This document shows positions 23,668-35,669 of a stretch of 64,000 nt of DNA, piece by piece. The stretch's first letter is position 1; every line of letters starts with the position of its first letter. Source of the DNA: Micropterus salmoides. Its lineage: Eukaryota > Chordata > Actinopteri > Centrarchiformes > Centrarchidae. Made by a program: the position numbers and the translations under genes. The stretch spans positions 5,283,490-5,347,489 of the forward strand of contig NW_024043372.1 of assembly GCF_014851395.1 (NCBI RefSeq), given 5' to 3'. The notes under the pieces are model-generated. The model did no database searches, had not been told where the DNA came from, and worked only from the letters and a program-made list of their open reading frames with translations.

Positions 23668-24937
23668 TAAAACTTTTACTTCTTCACGGTACTTTTACTC
23701 TGTGTCTCTATGTATTTTATTAAGCATAGCATTTGAAGTTACAGAAAACAAAACAAGCAGCAGCACAGCAGTTAATACTTTTTCATGGAAATTCAGATAT
23801 CAGGATTGTAGGGTAGTTACTATTACATGCAAATAAAATGCAGACCGTGGAAATAATGGGTGCACCGTGCCGGTTAGTGCCACTCCGGCATGGTTTCCAC
23901 TCCATTTCAATTTGGCACACAAAACAGAATATAACGGGAGTATGCAGAATGTGAACAGAATACCATGAATAACATCGTAAACAATGCAGTGGGCTATACT
24001 ACATTGCCTGTAGTGGCTTAATCCAAATAGAAAAGGTATTGAACTGTCTCTGCCAACACTTTGTGGAATGACGCTCTTTGATTAGCAGGTGATAGAGGTT
24101 CAACGTAACACCGGCTGCTTCGTATGCTGCGTGCACTTCCCAAGTGATCCAAAGTAATCCAAAATAAACTCTGAAACATGGAAAAGTTGGATACAAATAC
24201 AAAAGCTTGCCAAGAAAGTCTGAAAGAGATTTAAAAATATTCCGGTGCATGTTTGAGCATAAAAGCTTAGTAAGAGTGCGCCAGACAAGGTTAAATCAGG
24301 AGGTTAAAACAACGAGCAAACTGCTATTTAGTGACAAATGCACATATTTCAGATGCTTGTGGTTATTTCTTGTTATTCTATCATGACAACACTTTTAAAT
24401 ACAGCTTTAATTTCTTTAATTAAGTTCTTAATTTCTTTCTATATGGCAACAATCAATTCATATAACTTCTTTTTTCTTTTTAAGAAGACTTCATGGTTGG
24501 GATGTAAACATGTCACAGCTTATTGCATAATTTCTGTGACACTTCAGCAGGAAGGATGCCCTGAGACACACGATGGTTTGAACATGGACCTTTCTACTGA
24601 CGCTCTGCTGCCTCCTATAGTACGTGGAATATCGTATGTATGTAAACCTAATGTGAAATAATGTCTGAACCTGATAGTGTTGCGGTGCTGTGATGGACGA
24701 GGTCGTGATCCTCCTCACACTTTGTAATTCTCAACACCTGCAAAAACACATGATGTGACGCAACCTGAGAAGCTTTTGCTCATTCATAACAACAGAGGGA
24801 GGGTTTTACACATACAGACTCAGTGGTTAGATAGATGAAGGGATGACAGGATGAATGGATAACCCTGCTGAGCTAAATGCATCAGTTCTTTGTTGATGGA
24901 TAGAAAAGTAAGGAATAGCAGTCATTTCGTCTTTAAT
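23668..24937. other. Non-coding, no gene seen
   Basis: AT-rich sequence with no recognised exon or repeat class. Confidence 0.45.
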
Positions 24938-25560
24938 TGTCTAAAATATACATTAATACCAACAGTTACAGCCTGTGGATACCCTAAATGGACCTTTGTG
25001 AAGACAGCCACAAGATCCAAGAAGAACAAAACTACAGGGGAGGAGGAGAAGAAGATCAAACGCAACAACATTGTGATTCCATACGTGTCTGGAGTATCAG
25101 AGAAACTCAGGAGGATTTTCAACAAACATAACATCCCTGTGTTTTTTAAACCCAAGAACACACTAAGACAGATGCTGGTCCACCCCAAAGACCGCACACC
25201 CAAACACAAGAAAAGCAATCTAGCGTATGCGGTCCAATGCAGTTAGGAATGCACAGACCTGTATATTGGGGAGACTAAACAACCACTACACAAACGCATG
25301 GCTCAACACAGAAGGGCCAACTCCTCAGGTCAAGACTCTGCAGTCTACTTACATCTGAAGGACAGAGGACACTCGTTTGAGGACCACCAGGTGCACATTT
25401 TAGACAGAGAAGATGGATGGTTTGAAAGAGGTGTCAAGGAAGCATCTACACCAGGGTTGAGAAGCCGTCATTGAACAGGGGAGGGGGTCTACGCCACCAC
25501 TTATCCCCCACTTACAATGCTGTCCTTTCATCACTTCCCAGGAAACTCAACAAACGTAAC
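24938..25560 (+). pseudogene. Penelope-like polyprotein (RT end plus GIY-YIG endonuclease), broken
   Basis: The frame reads through CGYPKWTFVKTATRSKK, then VIPYVSGVSEKLRRIF and RQMLVHPKDR to YAVQCS, where an in-frame TAG occurs (25244-25246). The next codons continue with ECTDLYIGETKQPLHKRM, the GIY-YIG core, and VYLHLKDRGHSFEDHQVHIL with GWFERGVKEA. A one-base loss near 25440 then shifts the frame, after which SLNRGGGLRHHLSPTYNAVL is read. The first reverse-transcriptase domains are absent. The order RT end, endonuclease, then LRHHLSPTYN is characteristic of vertebrate Penelope-like elements. It is non-functional because of the stop, the frameshift and 5' truncation. Confidence 0.85.
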
Positions 25561-25741
25561 CTATTGGCCTCAGGTGAAGATACCAACGATGGTCGTTCAG
25601 TCTTGGCCACAGGTAGTCTTAACGACTGTAACGACTGTCGTCACAGCAACAAGGAACACTAACGAACCAGCGGTATCGATGACCCGGGCCAACGACCCCA
25701 CTGAGGTTAAATAGCTGAGTTTCCCTGCCAGTCAGTCAGAA

Positions 25742-25771
25742 CTGAAGAAGTCCTTTGGATGAGGGACGAAA
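25742..25771 (+). ncRNA. Hammerhead ribozyme core in Penelope-like terminal sequence
   Basis: CTGAAGA at 25742-25748 matches the invariant CUGANGA box, and GAAA at 25768-25771 matches the second core box. Between them, GTCCTT (25750-25755) pairs with AGGGAC (25762-25767) as six base pairs, including one G-U, around a 6-nt loop, giving stem II. The flanking stems I and III were not established, so self-cleavage is unproven. Such ribozymes process Penelope-like transcripts in known elements. Confidence 0.65.
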
Positions 25772-26149
25772 CGTCTTCCAGTATCTTCAACCAAGTCCAG
25801 TTGCCCTTGATTTTAACCTTTGTTGGTTAATAGAAAAAACTGTTAGAAATAGAAACAGCTGTTTCAACCAATCAAAGCTTTTCAGGGAATGGGGACCTTT
25901 TCTTCCTATGCAGATGTTGAACTGCCAGCATCCATAAAAAATTGCACGAGATAAATGCGAGTGGATGAGCTCGGCGAAGCTGTACAGGTTCTTTTAAGAC
26001 ATCTTATTTCCCTTTCAGACAGCAGACAGAGACAGAGACAGTAGACTGGTCTACTCAATGTGTGTGTTTGACCCGAATTGGACCCATTCGTATGAAGAAG
26101 CTTTCACACTGCTTTTACACAACAGAAATGAAATTGACTTGACTGAATT

Positions 26150-26470
26150 AGTCAAAGTCATTTTCATTTATATGGCCCAATATCACAAATTTGCCTCAAG
26201 GGGCTTTAAAATCTCTAAAACACACAACAATCTATGCTTTAGACCTTTGATTAGAAAAACTCAAAACCCCCAAAAAACATTTAACTGGGAAAAATGGAAG
26301 GAAACTCAGCATGATCAGAGGAGGTTTCCCTCTTCCAGGACGGACAGACAGGATGGACACTGCTTTACAGCCTTTTTGTCTATCCATGTGCACTCTACCT
26401 TTCTCGACGGCACACATGCACTTTGGTCAACAAGCGTTGTTTTGTGCTACATAAATAAATTTGAACTCGA
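26150..26470. repeat. Dispersed repeat with 'tttatatggcccaatatcacaaa'-type start
   Basis: It begins TCATTTATATGGCCCAATAT and passes through TTTGCCTCAAGGGGCTTTAA and CCCTCTTCCAGGACGGACAG, ending near ACATAAATAAATTTGAACTC. These phrases recur in teleost intergenic DNA. The 166-aa frame crossing it has no domain and is not a gene. Confidence 0.5.
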
Positions 26471-26659
26471 ACATGTGTGCATTTTCTATTTCTCTTCTTT
26501 TCTCTTTCTTATTGGTGAGTCTGTTAAATTATGTTTAAATGTTGGTCAATTTGAATAAAACTGATTTTCCTGTTGGCAACCTCAGAACTGCACATCACCC
26601 TGCTCGGGAGGAGGGTTGTTGATGCGCATTTCCCCATTCAGATAAACCATCAACCTCAC

Positions 26660-26980
26660 GGTCTTAGTGGGGTACTACAGATTGAAAACAGACGCCCCTG
26701 GTATCGGGGGCAACAGTGCTCTGGGCAAAATTACTGATTGAAAAAAATGTTTAACTCCTGCTGTCGACATTTCTGCAGAGAGGAAACATGCCGCTTGAGA
26801 ACACACGGTGTTTTTCGCCATTTTGTGGCCGACCCCTTGGAGATACACAGTTGCATTATAAGCTTTCTTATGATGGTTTTGATGGTTTATTGCATTAACA
26901 TGTAGCTTTCTTTTTTTTAAATATTGCATTTCTGTCAATAGATCCTCAGAAATATTACACACCTTAAACTTAACTGTTCT
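26660..26980. repeat. Dispersed repeat, second copy near 55040
   Basis: ATATTGCATTTCTGTCAATAGATCCTCAGAAATATTACACAC-type sequence at about 26925-26965 is repeated with few changes at about 55085-55130. The upstream part has TTTTGTGGCCGACCCCTTGG. The two copies imply a mobile repeat; the 119-aa minus-strand frame is a shadow. Confidence 0.5.
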
Positions 26981-28969
26981 CAACAACCACCACGCCTTCT
27001 GTGTTGACTGAAAATGATGGGACGGATATGTCACTGGCTACTGATTAATTATGGCAAAACAAAACAATAAACACCCCCTTGAAAACAGATATCTGCTAAC
27101 ATGAACATTATGTCAGTTTGAATAAATAAAGTGAACCAAAACAGCGAGTGATTATCAGGGTAGCTGCAGTGGAGCCTTTTGTACCGACATTTTGAAAACT
27201 AAAAATCCACTGCAGAAGTGTTGAACAACAGAGACTCAGGACCATGAACTTAAATATATTCTTTTCCATATTCAGTACGAATGTTCTTTGAAGCTAAAGC
27301 AACGCAGGACAGTTTTGACCAAATTGGGTCTAAATGCAACTTTGAATGAGAGTCAACTCTATCTGACAGTCTGAGCTCCAGTGTTTGTCTATGTTGTGTT
27401 TATCTTAAAGATTGTAAGTGCTTTTTCTGTACTCTTATTATGGTCATTCAATCATATTTCTCGAGCTTTTCTGACTTTGAGAAAGAGATTAAATAAGATA
27501 AAAGACATTATGCATCATTTTAAATTAAGCATCTCAAAGACGAACTGAGCAGCACATTAAAGGGCCGAAGACCTCAAACTGTCGACTGGAGGTTTTATGG
27601 CTCCGAGCAAATCCTTCTATCTTAAAGAGTCATGACATCATGACGGTTTTGATCTTTTTTAAGCTTCAGCGATTCCTTCAATAATTCCATAAAATGTTGT
27701 TGCTAAGTAACATAAGGCGAAACTGACAAATATTATTAAACATAAATAAACCAAAGCCAGCTTACTGGCAGTGGTTTATTTGTGTAGTTTCATTCCACAC
27801 AGATTTCTTCATTTGAAAAAAGTGATGTGAAATCATGTATAAAAAACAGAATAAGGCTTAGAAAACAACTCTGCCTTAGTGTTCTTGAACAAGACACTTA
27901 ATTTGTTCCAGCTACAGTGCCAATAAACTGCGATTGACCATGACCTCTTACCTTACTGTTAAGGGGCCACCATAAAAAATTTAGCATTAAACTCGTATTT
28001 TCCTGCATTCTGGAGACATTTTCTGTGCCAAATTGTGGTGGAAATGTCCTTTTTTTAATATGAAGGGAAACTGCATTGCATGTTTTCCTATATTTCCAAA
28101 TAAACCTTTCTCAAAACATTTTCACTTGTTAATTAACATTTCTTGTTAATGTTTGCTATTTAAAAATGTGGTGGGGACATGTTCCCAGCGTCCCCAGGGT
28201 AAATGCTATGAGACAGATCATCACTGCCGCTATGAGGTTGTGAGGACAGAGGTTTTTGTGTGGAAAGCGTCAGCTCTTTTTTACATCGCACACAAGGTCC
28301 ATCAAAGAATGATGAAACAGTAACTTTCAGTAAGCTCATAGCCAACATGGACAACATCCTCTGGCAGCTCCCAACAAGATAGGACTCATCTGGAGCTCTC
28401 CAAAATATCAGCCGTGCTACAAGTAATTTCCTACAGATCAACTCATCAAACCTTGTCAGACCAGAATTGTGTCACTCTTTTGACCAGTTAGGACTGATTT
28501 CCTACTCTGAGACTCTTAATTACGAGCCCAGAGATAGCAGCTTATTATCATCCATATTTATGTTTTTTGTGAGGCCACAACCTCTAGTGGCAGAAGAAGT
28601 AAGGTGAAGTAATATAAAGAGCGACAAAGTCTGTAAAAATAAAGGACTTTGTTTCCCAGTGTGAAAGTTAAATTCATGTAATATACCTATTTGAACCCAA
28701 ACCACAAACATATCCTAATACTAACCAAGAAGTTTGGTTGCCTATACCTGACCAAGAGGTTTCATAATTTTTACCATGTGTTAAGCGACATGCGATAAAT
28801 GTGATTTACATAATGTACTGGAGGTCTGGTATGCCTATTGCTGCTAGTTGCCAGCGCAGATGCATGTTGTTTTGGGGTCATATACAGTATAACGGTGTAC
28901 TTTCGAATAGACAAATCTGATTCGCTAGTACTCATTGCCTCCATTGGTTAAGATTAGGCTTAAAGTCTA
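26981..28969. other. Non-coding, no gene seen
   Basis: AT-rich sequence. A 93-aa minus-strand frame at 28160-28441 has no recognised domain, start context or splice context. On the plus strand the same stretch looks like decayed LINE coding sequence, but this is only an impression. Confidence 0.4.
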
Positions 28970-29165
28970 GTTCACACTGCACGATTTTTAGCCTGATTTT
29001 TTCGGCGAGCTAGGCGACCGCCAGGCTGTGATCGGGAGTAAATCAGCCAGTCGTTATGTGTGAACTACTCAACGACGCATCAAAACGGCTCCCCGACAAA
29101 TTTCTGACACATCGCCGACGTCTGCCAGATATCTAGCCTGAACATTACATGGTGACATTACATCT
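28970..29165. repeat. Possible DNA-transposon fragment
   Basis: The stretch starts GTCTAGTTCACACTGCACGA, contains GTGTGAACTACTCAACGACG and ends near GCCGACGTCTGCCAGATATC. This resembles the end of a dispersed teleost DNA element, but only one end is evident. Confidence 0.4.
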
Positions 29166-31309
29166 AACATCATAAGAGTTAATGGGGATTTATTTTTCCC
29201 TTTATTTGTTTATGTGTTTATTTCGATTATATGTAAAAAGAAAAACCCAACAAGAAAATGCTATCAAATAAACAAATCAAAGTGATCAAATAACACAACA
29301 ATAAATCAATCAGTAATAGTTACAGACAACAACGTTTTAAACTCTTGTCAATGTCCATTACATATTCGAAAAGGAGTGGGAAGAAGAAAAAAAAAGAACA
29401 CTTATTTAATCCCACCCCATGTCCACAAATCAAAAGCTTACAAATAAGTCTACTTTATCATACCCAAAATTAATTCAAAATGTACACCGATTATTTAAAC
29501 AAGGAAAAAATAAAAACAAAATTAAATGAAAGAATGTATTTCAGCAACTCAGAAAAAAATGAAGTAATGATAAACACAATGAAACTGAAAATAATTACTA
29601 GCCCCAGAAACACTCGTGATTATTCAACCCCTTCTTCATCCCTGTAACCGTTGAAAACCATATCTTTATACCTTATTTTAAACTGATTTTTAACACTGAG
29701 GAGGCCGAACTGAGATGTTCCTCTACCCATACAGTTCAGGCTCAAGCATTAAATAACAAGGTCAGACTGTGTTTCATTAAGAGATACTAACGTTTTATTT
29801 AATGAGCGTGTCTCATAGTTTATACACAGTAGCATGTGAACTAATCTCCTTGTCAAGTATTTCTGTCTGGGAAAAGAAAAGGAGACGGGAATGCTTTCAG
29901 GGAGGGAGTAAAAACAAGTCATTATGTTAAAAGGCAGAATTTACTGTAGCTGTATCTTCAGCTTTTCAGTGAACGCCTAACATAAATGGAGAGAGATTTC
30001 CCACCGTTAGTGATGATCATGTTTATACTGAATTATCTGCTTCATTCTTAGTGTATCACAAAAGCAATTCAAAACCTGATAAAAGCATCTATGAAGATTA
30101 AAAAGGTCACTCAGTGAATTAATGGTATCCTCAAAACAGGTTTATCTACCTACCATAGTAGCATTTCTGAAGTGAAATATTGCATTGATGAGAGTTACAT
30201 TACAGGATTATTTGTTTTAATGGGATGGATTGCAGAGTGTCTACCCTTATTGTGGGCCAATCAGTGGCTGCGTTTAGAGCAATGGGCGGGACAAAAGCAC
30301 GTTTGACGACTACAGAGTGGAATTTGAGGGAGCTCACCCTGCAGCCGGTAGTCACTGACAGGCTTTTAAATCCTTAAGTAAACATACTACAGCGCTAAGA
30401 TAACATTAACACTCATCAATCAAACTCCTTAGTTAAGCTCTCTAACACAACAGGTTCATAACAACTGTGGTTTGCGTGCTTCATACCATCACAAAAGTGT
30501 TCAGAAGCATAAACCTGTCAGATCCAGTCGACCTTTACTCTGATTTAATCATGACTCACTTTGGCTCAGGGTGAAGCACGAAATTAATAATATTAAGAAT
30601 TTTCTCTCACTATAAAATCATTCTTCTGTTCATCTTTGTGTCCATCACAATTAGCGCCGGCAACAGTGAACAAATCTTTTGAGTTTGGTATAAGCCAGAT
30701 GTGCACCCGTATGTACAGAGTTTGGCACTCTGCATCTTCCACCAACTCTGTTTTTATGTGCAAATCTAGATTGAAAATGGAAATATTAAAACCTTAAACT
30801 GTGTAACAAACTCACTTGTGTGACAACGTTTGGCTATGAGCGGTGCTGGGGGTGAGTTTTCACTCTCGCAAACAAGAATGTGCAAATGGGAACCTTTATT
30901 ATTTATAGTTTAGTTCTATAGTTCCTGGAAGTTTTTGGTCAAAATGGGGCTTATGTTACGTCACATAGAAACAAGGGAGAATCTGTCTGTTACTGTTGGG
31001 GTTTCAGGTGGACCCAGGAGCAGACACAGAACACAACAGGAGGAGGTTTTTAACTGAAACCTCTTTAACGATAATCGCAATTGCAAGAAGTGTAACTAGA
31101 GAGTAGGTCGGCTGAGAGTACCTGCACAACAAGGGAGACAAAACAATGTTGATGAGCAGTAGGAGACGAGGGGTATTTAACCAGCGGCAGATGAGGTGAT
31201 TGGAGTCAGGTGTGCTGCTCAGCCAGGTGCCCAGAATCAGACACACACACACACAAACAAGGAAAAAACAACAGAAGTTGGTCAAATCCTCACGCTGCCC
31301 ATATTTCCT
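29166..31309. other. Non-coding, probably repeat-derived
   Basis: 29185-29480 (GGAGTGGGAAGAAG, TTTAATCCCACCCC) looks like the decayed 3' end of a dispersed repeat. About 30990-31260 (GGTGGACCCAGGAGCAGACA, GGGGTATTTAACCAGCGG) looks like a terminal region of an unidentified mobile element. No gene was seen. Confidence 0.4.
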
Positions 31310-31460
31310 TTTTCAAACACATCAACTATACAAGGACACAGTGCTCCCCTGCTGCCTAATACATCCCACCTACTGACAGGTGCCATGGTAAGGAGATAAT
31401 CAGTGTTTTTCACTTCAGCTGTCAGTGGTCATAATGTTATGGCTGATCTGTGTATTTAAA
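31310..31460. mobile_element. Tc1/mariner-like terminal fragment
   Basis: GACAGGTGCCATGGTAAGG, then TGTCAGTGGTCATAATGTTA and TGGCTGATCTGTGTA, match a common teleost Tc1/mariner terminus, seen here as its right end. No transposase is present. Confidence 0.6.
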
Positions 31461-32492
31461 CTTCAGGATCCGTGGGTCTCAGAACACCTCTCGATTAAAG
31501 CAGTATCCTTCAACGATCAATGCATCTTGATATGATTACACCTGGACTTGTTTTCAGACAAAAGCATCTAGGACAAGTTATTTGCCTAGTTATAACAGGC
31601 TTCAAGATGCCTTCACGGCAATAACAAATCTAAAAAATCCACTAAATGAAACACAAACAAAAAAATCCATTAACTAAAAGTCTGCAGTCACTCAATCGTC
31701 CATGTAAATGTTCTTCTCACTAGCAGGTCATAAGTAACTAATAAATCACAATAAATAACAAGCGGTCTTTATAAACACCAATCAAATCTGCATGTGTGTT
31801 TGAGCACTTGGCTTTGCTGTGCAGACCCCCTCACCATATAAAATCTCTATCGTATCTGTGTTTTCTTTGCAGATTGGCTTTCCCGTCCCGCCGATCGTAA
31901 ACACACTCATAAACCATAAACACACACTCAGCCATTGTTCCATGTTTCACTTGGAGCAGATGACTTACGTTATCATCAGACTGCAAACCCACAGCATCGG
32001 CCAAAAAACATTAATGTTTTGTGCAATAAGACTGGTGTTCCTCCCAGTGCACGCAGCCAAGATACTCAGAGAGGAGTGACAGGAAAAATGATCTGTGTTA
32101 TTAGTTGTCAGAGATGGCCTTAAATTGTACGTCTCAACACAATCAACAGTTAGTGTGATTGTCGAGGTGTGAATATTTTCTGGTGGCTCCTTTAATAGTT
32201 TCCTCTGCAACCACTGATATTATACTTTTATTATTACCCACTTGTTCTATTCCAGTAACGCCCTGCTTCACACATGGTTGTGGTGATGGTGGAACAGGAA
32301 GTCTGTCAGTGGCTTGCTTAAGGTGCTTGCTTAACAGTGATCTGTTGCAGATCAACATCAAGTTTAAGAAACAGGGACACCCATTACAAGATGCGTATGT
32401 GCGGAAACACATGTATGTTAGTAAACTTGTGCGTCTTTTGGGATCCCTCTTTCTATTTCTCCCCCAAATGTTGGTGGTTTGATAACCGGCGT
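31461..32492. other. Non-coding, no gene seen
   Basis: Frames of 60-120 codons on both strands overlap one another and have no recognised domains. Confidence 0.45.
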
Positions 32493-32819
32493 CTACTGTC
32501 TTCATGTTGAGAAGTCCTCATGCGAGACATTGAGCCCCTAACTGCAACTGTCTAGTACAATTTCATAGCATGAATTAATAATCAATTAACTAAAAAAGAA
32601 ATCTATAGATCAATTTATAATGAAAACAATCATTTGTTGTCTCCTTAGAACATCAAGCCTTGTTTCATTCTTTGTGTTCTCTCCTGCACACGATAGGCCT
32701 TATAAATGAAAAGCTAAAATGCACAGGATTGATCTTAATTTGAGGAAACAAAAAATAAAGAACTTGTGTTTTTCTAAAATGTCTGTTGATAAGAACAAAA
32801 GTTTTACAACGAGTAATCC

Positions 32820-33050
32820 TACAACAAAATACGTTGCGTGTAACTGCCCTCCAGAATGACACGTAGAAGAAGAACATACAACGGCTATATCGGCAGGACA
32901 TCACTTGTCTGTGTTTTCCCAAAACTAATGGAAAAATGTACTTGTTTTATGGTGTGATAACAGTATGGTCAAGATTTGGATAGGTTTAAGCACAAACAAC
33001 ACTTGCTTAGGGTTAGGGAAAGATCATGGTTTGGGATACTTTAAGTAAAT
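32820..33050. repeat. Dispersed repeat (GTCCAGAATGACACG type), copy 1
   Basis: Contains CCAGAATGACACG, TTTAAGCACAAACAA and TTAGGGAAAGATCATGGTTTG. Two more copies in the window are at 37970-38150 and 47030-47270. The copies at 32820 and 47030 are paralogous through the segmental duplication; the third is inside receptor gene 1. Confidence 0.7.
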
Positions 33051-34095
33051 TGTCAAGGTTAGGGAATCTCCATTTTCCATTTTACTTGTGTGTGCGCTCA
33101 ATATGGGTATACCGTAAAACTTTGTATTGTAATTTATAGCCTAGGCATTTATTAGTTAAAATCACCGAATTGACTCTGCCTTTATTTGGGATAGGCGTCC
33201 ATATAGGACAATTCCTCTCATTCGCACAAAACTGAAATAGGCTACTATGAAACAGTTTATTTATTTCAAACAGTATGAATATTACTTGTATAAAAATTAT
33301 CCAATAATATCAAATGCATTTAATCTAGCTCTGACCGATGGCTTATGCACTTTTATTTTGAAGGCAGCAACGTAACGAAAACAAAAACAGGGTGCAGGAT
33401 GAGAGAAGTGTGGCAGAAGTTAGTAGACAGAGAGCGATGGACTTCACATGACAGGACAACTCGGATTCATTTTTATGAAAAGCTGTTTGGATTCTTTTGA
33501 TCGGTGGACTCTTACAGACTAAAGGAATATAAATTATGAAGGAATGGACACATTCGAACTTAAGGTTCAAAGGTAACGGGAGTTGGCACTTTTCTTTTTT
33601 CAACTCTTGTACCATGCAGGTAAATCTATGTAGCCCGTGGAATTCGATGCCACACAGGACACAATTACTTCAGGGGTTCCTGTAGCTCCAGGGTTAATTC
33701 TGACCACATGTGCAGGTAATTTCACAGAGTGGTATGCTACCAAGTCTTTCATGTAACCAGCTCGAATGCTGAATTTTGTCTCTAAAAGCCAAAAATGAAG
33801 AAGAGGCAGAGAAGGAAGAGGCAAATTAAAATAAATATATGGTAGAAAATTCGGCAGTGAGCTATGAACTTCACCAAGTTCCACCAAACCCACGAGGAAC
33901 TTCCCAGAGATCACACAACTCAACGCACTTTCAATGTCTATTACCATGAAATTTAGTGCACAGTGGTAGACGACTGGCGGCCAAAATCCCAGCACAGAGT
34001 TCCAGTAGTGCTATTCTACACAAAGAAGTCTCAGCATCAATCCCTCTTACGTCCTTCTCACGTTAAACTGGAAGAAAGTAATAGGTAATAAATTT
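33051..34095. other. Non-coding part of duplication copy A
   Basis: About 33115-33240 (TTTATTTGGGATAGGCGTCC) looks like a decayed dispersed repeat. A 131-aa minus-strand frame at 33600-33995 has no recognised domain and no acceptable splice context. Confidence 0.4.
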
Positions 34096-34442
34096 CCATC
34101 CATCCATCGTCAACCGCTTATCCTGCATACAGGGTCGCGGGAGCCAGTCCCAGATGACATCGGGCACAAAGCGGGGTACACCCTGGACAGGTTGCCAGTC
34201 CATCGCAGGGCCACACATAGACGAACAACCACTCACACCTAAGGACAATTTAGGGCAACCAATCAACCTAGCCTGCATGTTTGTTTTTTTTTGGACAGTG
34301 GGAGGAAGCCGGAGCACCCGGAGAAAACCCACGCAGACACAGGGAGAACATGCAAACTCCACGCAGAAAGGCCGGGGTATCCGGGGTTTGAACCCACGAC
34401 CTTCTTGCTGTGAGGCTAACCACCGCACCACCGTGCCGCCCT
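34096..34442 (-). mobile_element. tRNA-derived SINE with 12-bp target duplication
   Basis: On the minus strand it begins with a tRNA-like head (GGTGGTTAGCCTCACAGC, then the B-box GGGTTCAAACCCC). It continues with GGAGTTTGCATGTTCTCCC and GGGTTTTCTCCGGGTGCTCC and ends in GGATGGATGG. Identical 12-bp direct repeats GGTAATAAATTT flank it at 34084-34095 and 34443-34454, marking LINE-mediated insertion. The site in duplication copy B appears to lack it, so it probably inserted after the duplication. Confidence 0.9.
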
Positions 34443-34454
34443 GGTAATAAATTT

Positions 34455-35339
34455 TAATGACAAAAAATGGTTCAATGTTCATCATGCGATCATGCAATAC
34501 CGAATTTCCCCTCACAATCCTGAAGCTCTTTGGAAGCTTGGTTCTTACACCCAAAGCAAAGCTCTTGATGGACTTGGATAAAAGTTAGAATTCAGTGTTT
34601 CAAGGTATCATTATACAGCAATACAGTTTTTTAGCAGTCACAGAAAACTAAGTACTGATATAACTACAACATCCCTGGTCGACTCCAGCAGGGGACGTTT
34701 GCTGCTATCAAATGTCCATTGCAGGTGCAAATGCCCAAAAAAGTGACGTTACACTACTGTTTTTGGTGATAAAGCTGGACAATACATTAATAGGTGATGG
34801 AGAAGGTAAAATGATGGGCATTTACATGAAAACATCACAGATTAATTCATTTAAAATAGTTTAACTATCAAATCTAATGGAATGAAAAATGTATATCTTA
34901 ACACCTCATCAGAACCGGTTTCTTGTGGTTCTGTTTTGTTGGCAGGAAATTGTATGAAATTCACATTCTCTTGGCTTTACTTAACTTCCAGAATTGATAA
35001 TGCAATGCTGCAAAACATTACAACTTGTGGACAGTGGGGGATGTTTCATAATTTTTATCATTTTCATAGTCATATATAGTCATACATAGTTATACATAGT
35101 CACCATCACTGTTGTTGTCACTTCCCATATTTCTCACGAAGTTTGTTACCTCATAACAGCGTTGGGCGTCCTGCCACTTACAGTGCTGAAAACACCAACT
35201 TCCCCTTTATGGATTAATAAAATCTCTTGTTTCCATAACTATTTCCACTCACTCGTTTTCACATTTGTGCAGATTTGATATAATTTACTTATTTAATCAA
35301 AGCCAAATAATGAAAAGTTGTGATGTTTAGTGTCTCCTC
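34455..35339. other. Upstream flank of receptor gene 1
   Basis: Non-coding sequence conserved with copy B. The block with GTGATGGAGAAGGTAAAATGA at about 34793 is present once here but twice in copy B. Confidence 0.5.
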
Positions 35340-35626
35340 CTCAAATGTGAAATGTTTTTTATCCACTACATGTTGTGTTCACATCAAGTACCTATTTATT
35401 TATTTCTCGCCACATATTTCCTGTTGACTAACTGCCAATGACCAGAAGCAAGATATAATGAGGAAGGACTGATAGTGACGCAAAAAGGACGGCCTGTCTT
35501 TGGTCTATCTTTGACAGTGAGAAAGGTGGGGGCGAGAGGTTTTTAGGTAACATCCTACAGACATTTAGGAAACACAATGACGGAGACCAACCAACTGTAG
35601 AGACAAACGCATCAGAAGAAACTAAC
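35340..35626 (+). promoter_or_regulatory. Putative promoter and 5'UTR of receptor gene 1
   Basis: The block is conserved with 49262-49559 in front of gene 2. It contains ATTTCCTGTT (an ETS/PU.1-like core, 35415-35424), a TATA-like AGATATAATG at 35451, then AGGAAG, and the shared 5'UTR phrase GAGACCAACCAACTGTAGAG. Relative to gene 2, the 5'UTR lacks about 56 bp just before the ATG. ETS-type sites fit myeloid expression, but this is inference from short motifs. Confidence 0.4.
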
Positions 35627-35669
35627 ATGATGAAGGGATTTCTTCTGCTCATCCTTTTACTGATGGCAG
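35627..35669 (+). CDS. Receptor 1 exon 1, signal peptide
   Basis: MMKGFLLLILLLMA plus the first base of the next codon, then donor GTAAAA. The start is supported by the hydrophobic leader and by the same exon in gene 2. There are two adjacent ATGs, and either could initiate. Confidence 0.85.

Larger units (their letters stand above)
24938..25810 (+). mobile_element. Penelope-like retroelement, 3' remnant
   Basis: The 3' part of a Penelope-like element: the end of the reverse transcriptase region and a GIY-YIG-type endonuclease region, followed by a non-coding 3' end. The 3' end includes GACGAAACGTCTTCCAGTAT and a hammerhead-ribozyme-like core at 25742-25771. Penelope-like elements are known to carry hammerhead motifs in their terminal repeats. 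The element is 5'-truncated. Confidence 0.85.

Noticed and set aside
26058..26558. 166-codon plus-strand ORF
   Set aside because: It crosses a dispersed repeat, has no domain and no splice or start context, and has AT-rich composition.
28160..28441. 93-codon minus-strand ORF as a candidate gene
   Set aside because: No recognised domain; the plus strand looks like decayed LINE sequence.
33600..33995. 131-codon minus-strand ORF
   Set aside because: No recognised motif and no conserved counterpart found by eye in the duplicated segment.
34063..34554. 163-codon minus-strand ORF
   Set aside because: It runs through a tRNA-derived SINE and has no protein homology that I recognise.
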